NCBI GenBank assembly: GCA_024743255.1
Contig: JANSWY010000008.1
Span: forward strand, 58,871-122,870
DNA from: a bacterium
GTDB lineage: Bacteria; Bacteroidota; Bacteroidia; Cytophagales; Cyclobacteriaceae
DNA length: 64,000 nucleotides
Direction: 5' to 3'
In this document: positions 19,727 to 29,573 of the stretch, in pieces
How the letters are laid out: every line of letters starts with the position of its first letter
Numbering within the stretch: the first letter of the stretch is position 1
The notes under the pieces: generated by a model
Databases searched by the model: none
Seen by the model: only the letters and a program-made list of their open reading frames with translations
Told to the model about the DNA's origin: nothing
Translations under genes and position numbers: made by a program

Positions 19727-20401
19727 ATGTCATCTATTTTATCCGTAAAGGATCTCACCAAAGTATATAACGGTAACGCTAATAAGAAATTAACTATCCT
19801 TGACGAAATCAATTTTGATATTAAAGAAGGTGAAACTTTTTCCATCGTTGGACCTTCTGGAAGTGGTAAAACTACTTTACTGGGACTGTGCGCCGGACTA
19901 GATCAGGTCACTTCCGGAGATATCATCTTAAACAACATTAAACTTTCGGCCCTTAACGAGGATGAATTGGCACAAGTCAGGAATCAGCATGTGGGTTTTA
20001 TTTTCCAGAATTTTCAATTAATTCCAACATTAACGGCCTTAGAAAATGTAATGGTACCACTTGAATTGAGAGGAGAGAAAGACGCACAAAAAACTGCCAA
20101 GCAACTATTAGAAAGAGTAGGTCTGGGAGATAGATTTGATCATTACCCTGTCCAACTTTCAGGAGGGGAGCAACAAAGAGTTTCTATTGCCAGGGCATTT
20201 TCAAATAAGCCAAGCATTTTATTCGCTGATGAACCTACTGGAAACTTAGATGAAGAAACCAGTGGATCAATTGAAGAATTACTTTTTGAAATCAATAAAG
20301 AATCAGGAACTACGCTTGTAATCGTAACTCACGATTTGGACCTGGCAGCCAAAACCAACAAAATGATTCGGTTGAAGGGCGGAAAAATTGTTGAATCTTA
20401 A
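19727..20401 (+). CDS. ybbA: YbbA/LolD-type ABC transporter ATPase
   Basis: This 224-residue ATPase belongs to the MacB/LolD group. Walker A is GPSGSGKTTL (about residue 45), the Q-loop lies near FIFQNFQLIPTLTALENV, the ABC signature is LSGGEQQRVSIARAF, Walker B is ILFADEPTGNLD and the H-loop is VTHD. It powers the FtsX-like permease encoded 11 bases downstream. Such pairs act in lipoprotein release or other mechanotransmission at the envelope rather than in ion uptake. It is divergent from the tesA-like gene, the conserved neighbourhood in proteobacteria. Confidence 0.93.
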   Translation: MSSILSVKDLTKVYNGNANKKLTILDEINFDIKEGETFSIVGPSGSGKTTLLGLCAGLDQVTSGDIILNNIKLSALNEDELAQVRNQHVGFIFQNFQLIPTLTALENVMVPLELRGEKDAQKTAKQLLERVGLGDRFDHYPVQLSGGEQQRVSIARAFSNKPSILFADEPTGNLDEETSGSIEELLFEINKESGTTLVIVTHDLDLAAKTNKMIRLKGGKIVES

Positions 20402-20412
20402 AATCTGGAATC

Positions 20413-22974
20413 TTGGATACTCAGTTAAAACCACAAAAAGTCAATTATTCCAGATCATGGTTATTTAAAATGGCCTGGAGAGATAGTAGAAAGAACAGAG
20501 GCAGACTCTTTATTTTCATATTATCCATAGTACTAGGAATCTCAGCATTAGTAGGTATCAATAGTTTCAAATCAAGTTTGCTTTCGGAAATTGATAATCA
20601 GGCCAAGACATTACTTGGTGCCGATTTAAAAGTTAGCAGCAATAAACCACTAGATGTTGGAAGCACTAAAACAACTCTGGATTCTATTGGAACTGAGATG
20701 TCTATGGAAAGCAGCTTTGCTTCTATGGTGTATTTCCCTAAGACAGATGGAACCAGATTAGTGCAAGTAAGAGCTCTAGAAGGAGAATATCCGTATTATG
20801 GGTCATTCGAAACTGAGCCTGCAGATGCCGCTGGGAAATTTCGTAAATACCAAACGGCATTGGTGGATGAAGGTGTAATGTCTCAATTTAATGTAGAGGT
20901 TGGTGACGATGTTAAAGTTGGAACTTCCGAATTCAGAATTGTTGGGAAGCTTAAGAAAGTACCGGGACAAACAGAAATTTCAACTACAGTAGCACCTATT
21001 GTATACATTCCTCTCAGGTATTTGAAAGAGACAGGACTTCTAAAAAAAGGAAGTAGAATTAACTATTCTGCTTATTTCAAATTGGAAAGTGATAGTCTGG
21101 AATTGGCGGAAAGCTATAGAGAGCCTATTCAGAATAAAGGATTGAATTTTGAGACCGTTCAAGACAGAAAAGAAAGCACGGGTCAGGCCTTTAGTAATTT
21201 AAGTGACTTCTTGAACCTTGTTGCTTTTGTGGCACTTTTACTTGGCTGTATTGGAGTTTCAAGTTCAGTTTACGTTTACATCCGTGAAAAGATGAAAATC
21301 GTGGCAATTCTAAGATGTTTAGGAGCTCAAATCAATCAGGTATTTCTGATATTTCTAACTCAAATCGCGTTTTTCGGTTTGTTGGGATCAATCGTAGGTT
21401 CTTTTCTTGGAATGGCGCTGCAAGCTTACCTTCCTGTGTTATTTAAAGGGTTTCTTCCACTTGAAGTAAGCACTACAATATCCTGGTTAAGTGTTGGACA
21501 AGGAATTCTGCTTGGCTTATTGATTTCGATTCTATTCACCCTAATTCCATTATTAAAAATCAGAGGTGTAAGTCCGCTTTCTGTAATTAGAGGTGGCTTT
21601 GAAACGGTTCGAAGTGGGTTCAAGGATAGATGGAAATATCTGGTTTATGTGGGAATATTCGGATTCATCTGGACATTTTCAAAAATGCAGATTGGCGACT
21701 GGATGCAGGCTTTGTACTTCACATTAGGTATAGTCGTCGCATTTCTTGTGTTAGCTGGTTCTGCCAAGTTATTGGTATATCTTGTCCAAAGGTTTTTCCC
21801 GAGATCTTTTGGTTTCGTCTGGAGACAAGGGCTTTCCAATTTATATCGCCCAAATAATCAGACCTTAACTTTGATCATAACGATTGGACTTGGTACAACT
21901 CTCATATCCATGCTTTACTTCATGCAGGATATCCTGGTAAAGCAGATTACCATTTCCGGAGCGGGAGAGCGTCCAAATATGGTCCTTTTTGACATCCAAT
22001 CACATCAAAAGGAAGAAGTAAAAGAAATCACACTGGATTACGATATGCCGGTTCTTCAGGAAGTTCCAATTGTGACTATGAGACTGATGGAAGTCAATGG
22101 ATTCACAAAAGATGATGCATTTAATGATTCAACCATTCTTTATGAGGACTGGGTCTATAACAGAGAGTATAGAGTTACCTACCGGGATAAATTGATTGAA
22201 TCTGAAAAAATCAGTGATGGGGAGTGGAAAGGAGACACAAAGTCTAATGGAGATACCATTTATATATCGATGGCTAAAGGATTCGCAGAAAATATCGGGC
22301 TTCAGATTGGCGATGAAATCTTATTCAACGTTCAAGGAGCTCTCATGAAAACTGTAGTGGGTAGTTTCAGAGAAGTTGATTGGAATAGGGTCCAGACCAA
22401 CTTTCTGGTTGTATTCCCAACTGGTGTTCTGGAGGAGGCTCCTCAGTTTAATGTTGTCATGACAAGAGCCGCTGAAGGTGACTATGCCGTAAGATATCAA
22501 CAAGCAATAGTCCGGAATTTTCCTAATATATCAATTATCGATTTGGGACTGATACTTCAGACTTTAGAAGAAGTCCTTGGCAAAATCTCATTTGTGATTC
22601 GCTTTATGGCGTTATTTAGTATTGCCACTGGATTATTGGTATTGTTGAGTTCTGTTATCACAAGTAAGTTCCAAAGGATTGAAGAAAATGTTTTATTGAG
22701 AACGTTAGGTGCATCAAAAAAACAGATTTGGTCAATTTTACTGACTGAATACTTTGTATTGGGTTCTTTAGCCTCGATCACAGGAATTGTCATTTCAGTA
22801 CTTGGCAGCTGGCTGATCGCTCGTTTTCTGTTCGAAATAGAATTTGTTCCCAACTTAATTCCCGCACTCAGTGTCTTTACTTCAATCACTGGGTTGACTG
22901 TGCTAATAGGTTTGAGTAACAGCAGAAGTGTTGTTAACAATCCTCCGTTGCAAGTCATCCGCAAGGAAGTTTAG
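20413..22974 (+). CDS. ybbP: YbbP-type FtsX-domain ABC permease
   Basis: This 853-residue permease is of YbbP type: an N-terminal helix (FIFILSIVLGISALVGI), a periplasmic MacB-like domain, three FtsX helices (about 265-385), a central helix pair, then a second periplasmic region and a second FtsX helix set ending at 850. Start choice: TTG at 20413 begins 11 bases after the ATPase stop. The first ATG (20470) would remove the conserved SWLFKMAWRDS segment, so TTG is preferred. It works with the ATPase just upstream. Two bases after its stop a barrel-type gene starts, probably in the same transcript. Confidence 0.9.
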   Translation: MDTQLKPQKVNYSRSWLFKMAWRDSRKNRGRLFIFILSIVLGISALVGINSFKSSLLSEIDNQAKTLLGADLKVSSNKPLDVGSTKTTLDSIGTEMSMESSFASMVYFPKTDGTRLVQVRALEGEYPYYGSFETEPADAAGKFRKYQTALVDEGVMSQFNVEVGDDVKVGTSEFRIVGKLKKVPGQTEISTTVAPIVYIPLRYLKETGLLKKGSRINYSAYFKLESDSLELAESYREPIQNKGLNFETVQDRKESTGQAFSNLSDFLNLVAFVALLLGCIGVSSSVYVYIREKMKIVAILRCLGAQINQVFLIFLTQIAFFGLLGSIVGSFLGMALQAYLPVLFKGFLPLEVSTTISWLSVGQGILLGLLISILFTLIPLLKIRGVSPLSVIRGGFETVRSGFKDRWKYLVYVGIFGFIWTFSKMQIGDWMQALYFTLGIVVAFLVLAGSAKLLVYLVQRFFPRSFGFVWRQGLSNLYRPNNQTLTLIITIGLGTTLISMLYFMQDILVKQITISGAGERPNMVLFDIQSHQKEEVKEITLDYDMPVLQEVPIVTMRLMEVNGFTKDDAFNDSTILYEDWVYNREYRVTYRDKLIESEKISDGEWKGDTKSNGDTIYISMAKGFAENIGLQIGDEILFNVQGALMKTVVGSFREVDWNRVQTNFLVVFPTGVLEEAPQFNVVMTRAAEGDYAVRYQQAIVRNFPNISIIDLGLILQTLEEVLGKISFVIRFMALFSIATGLLVLLSSVITSKFQRIEENVLLRTLGASKKQIWSILLTEYFVLGSLASITGIVISVLGSWLIARFLFEIEFVPNLIPALSVFTSITGLTVLIGLSNSRSVVNNPPLQVIRKEV

Positions 22975-22976
22975 AT

Positions 22977-23654
22977 ATGAAACATATAGGATTTTTGTTT
23001 ATCTGGGCTTTGTTTTTAAGCACAGTGAATCTTCATGCCCAGCAAATCAGTATTGCAGATGAGACTACTGAGAAGGAATCCATTCCTTTGGTGACAAACA
23101 TCTTGAAAATCTCAACTGTAGCTTTTTTGGATGAGACCTTTGAATTGGGATATGAGCGATTCAATAAAAGTCACACCGGCAGTTGGAATGTGAATTTTGG
23201 AATACAAGGTTCCAACAGTAATAGTAGAAATCAGAAGTTTGGTTTTAAATATGATCTACAGTATAGAGCTTATCCATTGGGGTTGGGTGAGCGTTATTCT
23301 AAAATTGGCAAACTTTATAGAAGAGGTATCTATGGTGGAGTATTCCTACGTGGTGAAATAATAGATAAGACCTATGAGTTTTATCATTTTGATGTATCTC
23401 AAAATTTTGGAACTGATAGGACCAACGAACAAGAAATAACCGCTTACAACCCTGGAGTTCTGATTGGAATTCAAAGAACTTTTTTCGATATCATTTATAT
23501 AGATGTCTACCTGGGGGGCGGAATGAGATTTGTGTCAATCAGGAATAGCGATCCCCTGTACGATGAAAACCAATCAATATTCAGAGATATCTATGATGAC
23601 GATTACGAGGGGGTCATTCCACGTTTTGGATTAAGCATCGGATTGGGATTTTAG
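22977..23654 (+). CDS. Predicted outer-membrane beta-barrel protein
   Basis: This 225-residue protein has a signal peptide (residues 1-21, ending LHAQ) and a strand-rich body with alternating residues and aromatic girdles (ELGYERFNKS, YDLQYRAYPLG, YGGVFLRGEI, VYLGGGMRFV). It ends in the outer-membrane-like PRFGLSIGLGF with a terminal Phe. The overall look is of DUF3575-like 8-stranded barrels. It starts 2 bases after the YbbP-type permease and is probably co-transcribed, an addition not found in the E. coli ybbAP locus. Its stop interleaves with that of the convergent rhomboid gene (TTAG at 23651-23654). Function unknown. Confidence 0.75.
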   Translation: MKHIGFLFIWALFLSTVNLHAQQISIADETTEKESIPLVTNILKISTVAFLDETFELGYERFNKSHTGSWNVNFGIQGSNSNSRNQKFGFKYDLQYRAYPLGLGERYSKIGKLYRRGIYGGVFLRGEIIDKTYEFYHFDVSQNFGTDRTNEQEITAYNPGVLIGIQRTFFDIIYIDVYLGGGMRFVSIRNSDPLYDENQSIFRDIYDDDYEGVIPRFGLSIGLGF

Positions 23655-24286
23655 AATAACCCCGGCCAATTCATTATCTGCTGGAAGAATTCGATCACCA
23701 CTTTTGGATGTATAATAATACTAAAGGCTATTCCACAAAGCGCTCCGAACATATGAGCGTCATGATTAATTTTATCTCCCAAGTTTTTCCCTTGGAAGTA
23801 GGAATATATTAAGTATAAGGTTCCCAAAATAAAACCTTCTATTCCAATTGGAATAAACATCAAAGAAATCTCTGCCAATGGATAAAACATAATAAAGGCA
23901 AAAAGTACAGCCGCCACACCCCCAGATGCTCCCAGTGAATTATAACCTTGATAATTCGAATACTTAAATAACGACTTTAAGTCGGATAGCACTATGGAAA
24001 TCAAGTAGAAAGCAATGAATAATATTGACCCAATCAAAGGCCCGAAATAATAATCCATGACGCGCTCCAAGTGCTCGCCAAAACAATATAAGGCAAACAT
24101 ATTGAACCCCAGGTGAACATAACCACTATGAATAAATCCTGAAGTTAAAAGCCTGTAATATTGGTTGTAATGCCTTACCTGGTAGGCATTCATTACCAGT
24201 CGGCTCTTCAGCTCTGGGTTGTTTTCTGCTCTGATACTAATAAGAACAGTAACGATGATAATTATGATGGTAAGAGAAACAGGCAT
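23651..24286 (-). CDS. Rhomboid intramembrane serine protease
   Basis: This 211-residue protein has six predicted membrane helices. Family marks are SGFIHSGYVHLGFNMFALY (helix 2, the H-x-x-x-N oxyanion region), GASGGVAAVLFAF with the catalytic Ser, and HDAHMFGALCG with the catalytic His in helix 6. It cleaves transmembrane substrates inside the inner membrane. Its ATG overlaps the stop of the polyprenyl synthase gene by one base (TAATG), so it is translationally coupled. The natural substrate is unknown; rhomboids often act on signal-anchored or orphan membrane proteins. Confidence 0.93.
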   Translation of the reverse strand: MPVSLTIIIIIVTVLISIRAENNPELKSRLVMNAYQVRHYNQYYRLLTSGFIHSGYVHLGFNMFALYCFGEHLERVMDYYFGPLIGSILFIAFYLISIVLSDLKSLFKYSNYQGYNSLGASGGVAAVLFAFIMFYPLAEISLMFIPIGIEGFILGTLYLIYSYFQGKNLGDKINHDAHMFGALCGIAFSIIIHPKVVIEFFQQIMNWPGLF

Positions 24287-25260
24287 TATTTTTCTCTGTT
24301 GATCAAATATTCAGCAAAGGATTTTAACTGTGCTTTTCTTTCGTCCGGTGCATCTAGTTTTTCAAGGGCCTCAAAACCTAATTTGAAATAGGAATCAATT
24401 TTCTGCTCGGTTAATCCTTTTATTCCAAGGCTATTATATATCTCAGTTACTGCTGATACTTTCTCCTCAATCTCAAAGTCTTCCAGAGAAAGCCATTTAT
24501 CTAATTCAGATTTTGTCTCTCCTGCTGCAAGGTTTAGAGCATTTAATAAGAGGAAAGTTTTCTTGTTAGAAGCAATGTCTCCACCTACCTGCTTGCCAAA
24601 CTTTTCTTTATCACCATAAACATCGAGCAGGTCATCTTTTAATTGAAAACCAATACCAATATTGATCCCAAACTCCTTCAATAACGCAGTGTTTTCCAAA
24701 GACATACCACTTAGTATGCCGCCCAATTCCAGACTAAATCCAAGCAAAACGGCTGTCTTCAGCATGATCATTTCAATGTATTGTTCTTCACTTACATTAT
24801 CATACTGCTCAAAATTCATGTCCAGCTGTTGGCCTTCACATACCTCAACAGCACACTGATTGAATTTCTGAATTACCGTTCTTAATAGCTCTTTATCAAC
24901 ATCCAAAAGCATGTCATATGCTTTTACCAACATTGTATCTCCAGAAAGAATCGCAATATTTGGATCCCACTTTTCATGCACTGTTGGTTTACCTCTTCTG
25001 ATTGGAGCATTATCCATGATGTCATCATGCATTAAGGTGAAATTATGAAAAACCTCTACTGACAAAGCAGGTATCAAGACTTTCTGATAATCGTCTCTTT
25101 TTATCATATAAGCCAAAAGGACTAATAATGGCCTCATTCTCTTGCCTCCAAGCTTTAATATGTATTTGATAGGCTCATAAAGCTCTTGTGGTCTTTCTCC
25201 AAACGACATAACATCGAGCGTTTGGTTTAATTCTTCAATGTATGATTTAATCTTCTCCAA
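24286..25260 (-). CDS. Polyprenyl (isoprenyl) diphosphate synthase
   Basis: This 324-residue trans-prenyltransferase has GGKRMRPLL, the first Asp-rich motif DDIMDNAPIRRG and the second Asp-rich motif DDLLDVYGD; these bind Mg2+ and the diphosphates. It condenses isopentenyl diphosphate into a longer chain for quinones, carotenoids or lipid carriers; product length cannot be read with certainty, and GGPP to octaprenyl are all possible. It follows rnr by 33 bases and is coupled to the rhomboid gene, giving an rnr - prenyl synthase - rhomboid operon. Confidence 0.92.
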   Translation of the reverse strand: MEKIKSYIEELNQTLDVMSFGERPQELYEPIKYILKLGGKRMRPLLVLLAYMIKRDDYQKVLIPALSVEVFHNFTLMHDDIMDNAPIRRGKPTVHEKWDPNIAILSGDTMLVKAYDMLLDVDKELLRTVIQKFNQCAVEVCEGQQLDMNFEQYDNVSEEQYIEMIMLKTAVLLGFSLELGGILSGMSLENTALLKEFGINIGIGFQLKDDLLDVYGDKEKFGKQVGGDIASNKKTFLLLNALNLAAGETKSELDKWLSLEDFEIEEKVSAVTEIYNSLGIKGLTEQKIDSYFKLGFEALEKLDAPDERKAQLKSFAEYLINREK

Positions 25261-25293
25261 CAGGTAAATTTATATTTGATGAAAAGTTATGCT

Positions 25294-27462
25294 TTAATCC
25301 CAGACAAAATCTAAATCGATGATTCTGCGATCAATATCTGTATTTTGGACTGTAACAGTCACTTTATCCCCCAGGGTAATAATTCTTTTGTTACTTCTTC
25401 CAACAATTCTATAATTCTTCTCATCGAATTCATAGTAATCGTCATCCATATCAACCATACGAACCATTCCTTCGCACTTAGTCTCAATAATTTCTACGTA
25501 AACTCCCCATTCAGTTACCCCTGACACGATCCCTTCGAATTCCTTATCCTCTACCATGGACATAAACTCAACTTGCTTATACTTGATAGAAGCTCTTTCT
25601 GCGTCTGCAGCTCTTTTCTCTCTATCAGATGAATGAAGGCATAATTCCTCGTATTCATCCCTTTCTGGTGATTTACCACCATCAAGGTAATGTTGCAACA
25701 AGCGGTGAACCATCACATCAGGATATCTTCTGATTGGTGAAGTAAAGTGTGAATAATGATCAAATGCCAATCCAAAGTGACCTTTGGTTTCTGTGGTGTA
25801 CTTTGCCTTTGCCATTGCTCTAATAGCTAGCGACTCAAGTACATTTTGCTCTGGTCTTCCTTCAATATCTTCCATTAATTGATTCAGATTCGAAGAAATA
25901 TTACCATTCAAAAAGTTAACCTGATGGCCAAATTTCACAGCAAACTGACCAAAATTATCCAGTTTTTCAGGATCTGGGTTTTCGTGAATTCTATAAACAA
26001 AAGTATTGGCATCTGTTGTAGTCCTTTTTTGCAATCCAAATACATATTCAGCTACTCGCTTATTAGCCAGAAGCATAAATTCCTCGATCATCTTGTGAGC
26101 ATCTTTCCTTTCTTTTGGAAAGACTCCTAAAGGTTTTCCATCCTCATCAAGCTTAAATTTCACTTCAACAGTCTCAAAATTAATGGCTCCTTTTTTAAAT
26201 CTTTGATCCTTTAATTTATGAGCCATACCATTCAGTATGTTTATCTCTTCCTGAAAATCTCCTTCCTTGGATTCTATCCTTTCCTGTGCTTCCTCGTAAG
26301 TAAATCTTCTGTCACTATGAATCACTGTTCTGCCAAACCACTCTTTCTGAATTTCAACATTTTCATCTAGTTCGAACATTGCTGAAAAAGTGAGTTTATC
26401 CTCATTTGGGCGTAACGAGCATAGTTTATTAGATAATTTCTCTGGAAGCATTGGAATAGTTCTATCAACCAGGTAAACTGAAGTTGCTCTGTCTATCGCT
26501 TCTTTATCGAGAATGGTATCTGGCTTTACGTAATGACTTACATCAGCGATGTGAACACCTACCTGCCAATTCCCATTTGATAATTTCTTTAAACTAAGGG
26601 CATCATCAAAATCTTTAGCATCTACTGGGTCAATGGTGAAAGTTGTAACATCTCTAAGATCTCTCCTTTGCTTGATCTCTTTCTCCGGGATCTCCTCCTT
26701 GATTTTTTCAGCAGCTTTTTCCACATCCTCAGGAAATTGGAATGGCAATCCAAATTCCGCCATGATGGAGTGGATTTCTGCTTCATTTTCACCCGCTGGC
26801 CCAAGTACCTGAACTACTTCACCAACTGGGTTCTTTCTACCTTTATCCTGCCACTTTTTGATTCTGCATAGCACTTTATCATTTTGAATTGCTCCTCCAA
26901 TCTTTTCAGGGTATACAAATACATCAAAATGGTACTTTTTGTTATCTGGCATAACAAAAGCGAAGTTTTCAGAAATTTCAATTCGACCTACAAACTCCTC
27001 TCTCGCTCTCGAGATAATTTCCTCAACTCGACCTTCAGCTCTTTTTGAGCTTGTTGCCATTGCTGTTTCCATTACTCTTACTGTATCACCATCAACAGCT
27101 GTCTTTAAATCTTCAGTCTTTACCCAGATATCATCTTCCCGTTCCGGAATGACGATATAGGCAAATTTTGGATTAACGTGATCTACTTTACCAACAAGAA
27201 ATTCAGCTTCTTTTGTGCTGGTGTAATTTCCATTTCTTGCTTTCTTTATCTTCTGAGCTCTTTCCATATCAAAAACTATTGCTTTGATACTTTCCTTAGA
27301 CTTTTTGTCTCGAACTCCAGTCTTTTTTATAATCTGTCGAATGCTGAATGACATCCCTGGGTTAGCACCAAACATGTGCCTCACGGAATCTCGTAATTGT
27401 TTTTGATCTATGCTCCCCCTCTTACCGGCCCTATTTGGCCTTTTCTTTCTCTTTTTACTCAT
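25294..27462 (-). CDS. rnr: Ribonuclease R
   Basis: This 722-residue RNB-family exoribonuclease has, in order, an N-terminal winged-helix segment (about 20-75), cold-shock/OB domains (80-230), the RNB catalytic core with TIDPVDAKDFDDALSL (Mg2+ ligands) and HFTSPIRRYPDVMVHRLLQ, and a C-terminal S1 domain (EGIVSGVTEWGVYVEI). It degrades structured RNA 3' to 5'. It lacks the long Lys-rich tail of the E. coli enzyme, as is usual in Bacteroidota; basic residues instead sit at the N-terminus (KKRKKRPNRAGKRG). The stretch 27463-27701 upstream contains no gene that I can support. Confidence 0.95.
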   Translation of the reverse strand: MSKKRKKRPNRAGKRGSIDQKQLRDSVRHMFGANPGMSFSIRQIIKKTGVRDKKSKESIKAIVFDMERAQKIKKARNGNYTSTKEAEFLVGKVDHVNPKFAYIVIPEREDDIWVKTEDLKTAVDGDTVRVMETAMATSSKRAEGRVEEIISRAREEFVGRIEISENFAFVMPDNKKYHFDVFVYPEKIGGAIQNDKVLCRIKKWQDKGRKNPVGEVVQVLGPAGENEAEIHSIMAEFGLPFQFPEDVEKAAEKIKEEIPEKEIKQRRDLRDVTTFTIDPVDAKDFDDALSLKKLSNGNWQVGVHIADVSHYVKPDTILDKEAIDRATSVYLVDRTIPMLPEKLSNKLCSLRPNEDKLTFSAMFELDENVEIQKEWFGRTVIHSDRRFTYEEAQERIESKEGDFQEEINILNGMAHKLKDQRFKKGAINFETVEVKFKLDEDGKPLGVFPKERKDAHKMIEEFMLLANKRVAEYVFGLQKRTTTDANTFVYRIHENPDPEKLDNFGQFAVKFGHQVNFLNGNISSNLNQLMEDIEGRPEQNVLESLAIRAMAKAKYTTETKGHFGLAFDHYSHFTSPIRRYPDVMVHRLLQHYLDGGKSPERDEYEELCLHSSDREKRAADAERASIKYKQVEFMSMVEDKEFEGIVSGVTEWGVYVEIIETKCEGMVRMVDMDDDYYEFDEKNYRIVGRSNKRIITLGDKVTVTVQNTDIDRRIIDLDFVWD

Positions 27463-27701
27463 TTATTCTAAAAATATGGGTAATGTTTTGTTGTTAATAT
27501 TTTCAATAAAAACCCCATTCCCACGAAGTAATCTCCTGCCAAACAAAGCTCATTCGATGAATGGACAGGCATTTTTATTGTAATTGTCATAAATATAGAT
27601 CAATTGACAGTATGATCTACCATTTTGAAAATTAAGATTAAGTGAATCACTCATCTCTAACTATCGCAAGATGGTTTTGTTTTGCCAATCAATCGGATTG
27701 A

Positions 27702-28421
27702 TTAATCAAGTATTGTGATGTTTTCTTCCGCAACTAATGGCATTTCATTTAGTCTCAGAAACAGCTGTGCAGTTGCAACAACATCATTTTGGCAGTACTT
27801 GCTAATTCGGTCAAGGCCACTCTCTTTGTAGTAGACTTCATTGACCTGGCTACCATCTATATCCTCTTTGCTGCTTTTGATATCAAAAAGTGCAGTAAGC
27901 AGCTCAAGGCTTGTAAAACTTTTGCGGTCACCAAATTTCCACATTTCCATGGTATCCAGATGAAGGATCTCCCATGGCTTTCTATTTCTAATATCCAATA
28001 CTGTCGGAATCTTAATTCCATTCACAAGCATTCTTCTGCAGATATAAGGATAATCAAATTCCTTTCCATTATGCGCACATAGTCGCAATCTATCTGAGTC
28101 AAACCCTGTTTCCAGTAGTTGTTTAAATTCTTTTAATAATTCTTCTTCATTGTCATTCTTAAATGATTTTACTCTTAAATGGACATCTCCAGTTTCATCC
28201 TTATGAAATATCCCAGCAGCAATTGTTATGATCTTACCAAATTCCGCATAGATAGCAGCTCTGTCAAAAAACAATTCATCTGTATTTAATTCATCTTCAT
28301 TCCTGATGAATTGTGCTTTGCGCTCCCACTGTTTCTGCATTCTCTCTGGCAATGAACCAAATTCCTCATGAATACTGGCTGTCTCAATATCAATTATCAG
28401 GATGTTTTTGAGATTTTGCAT
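27702..28421 (-). CDS. DEDDy 3'-5' exonuclease (PolB-exonuclease-like)
   Basis: This 239-residue protein carries the RNase H-like exonuclease core: Exo I IIDIET (Asp11, Glu13), Exo II AHNGKEFDYPYICRRML, and Exo III YCQNDVVATAQLF with Tyr four residues before Asp (the DEDDy pattern). It resembles the stand-alone predicted 3'-5' exonucleases related to the PolB proofreading domain (RNase_H_2). Likely roles are DNA repair or RNA trimming, but no partner polymerase is nearby. It lies 28 bases after the conserved hypothetical at 28450-28854, the last gene in the manA-lipB operon. Confidence 0.85.
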   Translation of the reverse strand: MQNLKNILIIDIETASIHEEFGSLPERMQKQWERKAQFIRNEDELNTDELFFDRAAIYAEFGKIITIAAGIFHKDETGDVHLRVKSFKNDNEEELLKEFKQLLETGFDSDRLRLCAHNGKEFDYPYICRRMLVNGIKIPTVLDIRNRKPWEILHLDTMEMWKFGDRKSFTSLELLTALFDIKSSKEDIDGSQVNEVYYKESGLDRISKYCQNDVVATAQLFLRLNEMPLVAEENITILD

Positions 28422-28449
28422 TTGTGGTTGATTGATGATTGTGTCTTAA

Positions 28450-28854
28450 TTAACTGTGCAGAACTCCCTGCAGACCTAACTCTTTTATCTCAATTAGGTT
28501 CTCTTCTTTGATGGTATCCTGGACAAAGATAAACTTCTTATCGTAAATCTGTCCATCAATGTAATAACTTACCCAGTATTCATTGTTTAAATGAAATACT
28601 TCTGGTTGTATTGGTTCTACTAATGCATACTCACCCGCATCAACCTCTGGTATTACATGACGTAAAGTTGAGGTATTTTGTTCTTCCCCATCCTTTTTTC
28701 CGTATCCTTTTGAAGTGATCATTACGGTATTGATTGGTAGATCATTTCTGTTCAGCAAATAAACAAACCACTCAGGATCACCTACTTCTGCCGGTTTTTG
28801 GACCACAGAAATCATCACATTTTCTACCGGTAAAAAAGGAATGTCTTCTTTCAT
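28450..28854 (-). CDS. Conserved Bacteroidota hypothetical protein
   Basis: This is a 134-residue soluble protein without signal peptide or membrane helix. Strand-rich segments (ENVMISVVQKP, EWFVYLLNRNDLPINTVMI, EYWVSYYIDGQIYDKKFIFV) suggest a small beta-sandwich. I associate this pattern with a protein common in Bacteroidota and of unknown function. It shares one base with the lipB stop/start, so it is translated with LipB, and precedes an exonuclease gene. No function is assigned. Confidence 0.75.
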   Translation of the reverse strand: MKEDIPFLPVENVMISVVQKPAEVGDPEWFVYLLNRNDLPINTVMITSKGYGKKDGEEQNTSTLRHVIPEVDAGEYALVEPIQPEVFHLNNEYWVSYYIDGQIYDKKFIFVQDTIKEENLIEIKELGLQGVLHS

Positions 28855-29573
28855 TATTCTATCTCTATTTCCATTTCAAATAAGTCCGCAATATGCTTTC
28901 TCAATTTGATTTCTACCTCACTTATATCTACTTTTTTTCCAAGCTCTTTCTCCAATGAGGTTACAGCTTTATCATCGATTCCGCATGGAATAATGTGTTC
29001 AAAATAGGATAAATCAGTATTTACATTAAATGCAAACCCATGCATAGTAACCCACCTACTTGATTTGACTCCTAATGCACATATTTTTCTTGGATCTTTT
29101 TGTTCAACATGATCAATCCAAACTCCAGTTAGTCCATCAATTCTGCCTGATTCTACACTGTATTCCTTCAGAGTTAATATCACAGCTTCCTCCAGAAGCC
29201 TTAGATATTTATGAATATCAGTAAAGAAATTATCCAAATCCAGAATCGGATATCCAACTATTTGGCCTGGACCATGATAAGTAATGTCACCACCTCTATT
29301 GATCTTATAATAGGTGGCTTCATGCTGTTTCAATCCATCTTCATTGAGCAGTAAGTTTTCCTGCTTCCCACTTTTACCGAGGGTGTAAACATGAGGGTGA
29401 TAACAGAAAATTAAATAGTTAGGTGTTTCTTCCTCATTGCCCTCATTTCTTCGATTCTGTATTTTTAGATCTACAGATTGCTTGAATATATCTTCTTGAT
29501 AATCCCAGGCTTTCTGATAATCTATCAGTCCTAAATGTCTAAATTTTGTTTTCTTATTCAGGATATTATTCAT
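28854..29573 (-). CDS. lipB: Octanoyltransferase LipB
   Basis: This 239-residue enzyme transfers octanoyl from acyl carrier protein to lipoyl domains. Conserved elements are visible: YKINRGGDITYHGPGQIVGY (substrate pocket), ALGVKSSRWVTMHGFAFNVN containing the catalytic Lys, and HIIPCGI with the active-site Cys. Length matches the family (about 210-240). It sits between manA (4-base overlap ATGA) and a conserved hypothetical gene (1-base overlap). No lipA is in the window. Confidence 0.95.
   Translation of the reverse strand: MNNILNKKTKFRHLGLIDYQKAWDYQEDIFKQSVDLKIQNRRNEGNEEETPNYLIFCYHPHVYTLGKSGKQENLLLNEDGLKQHEATYYKINRGGDITYHGPGQIVGYPILDLDNFFTDIHKYLRLLEEAVILTLKEYSVESGRIDGLTGVWIDHVEQKDPRKICALGVKSSRWVTMHGFAFNVNTDLSYFEHIIPCGIDDKAVTSLEKELGKKVDISEVEIKLRKHIADLFEMEIEIE

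Noticed and set aside
27687..27703. Inverted repeat AATCAATC-G-GATTGATT at the exonuclease gene end
   Set aside because: No T tract follows on either strand and the loop is too short; not a convincing terminator.
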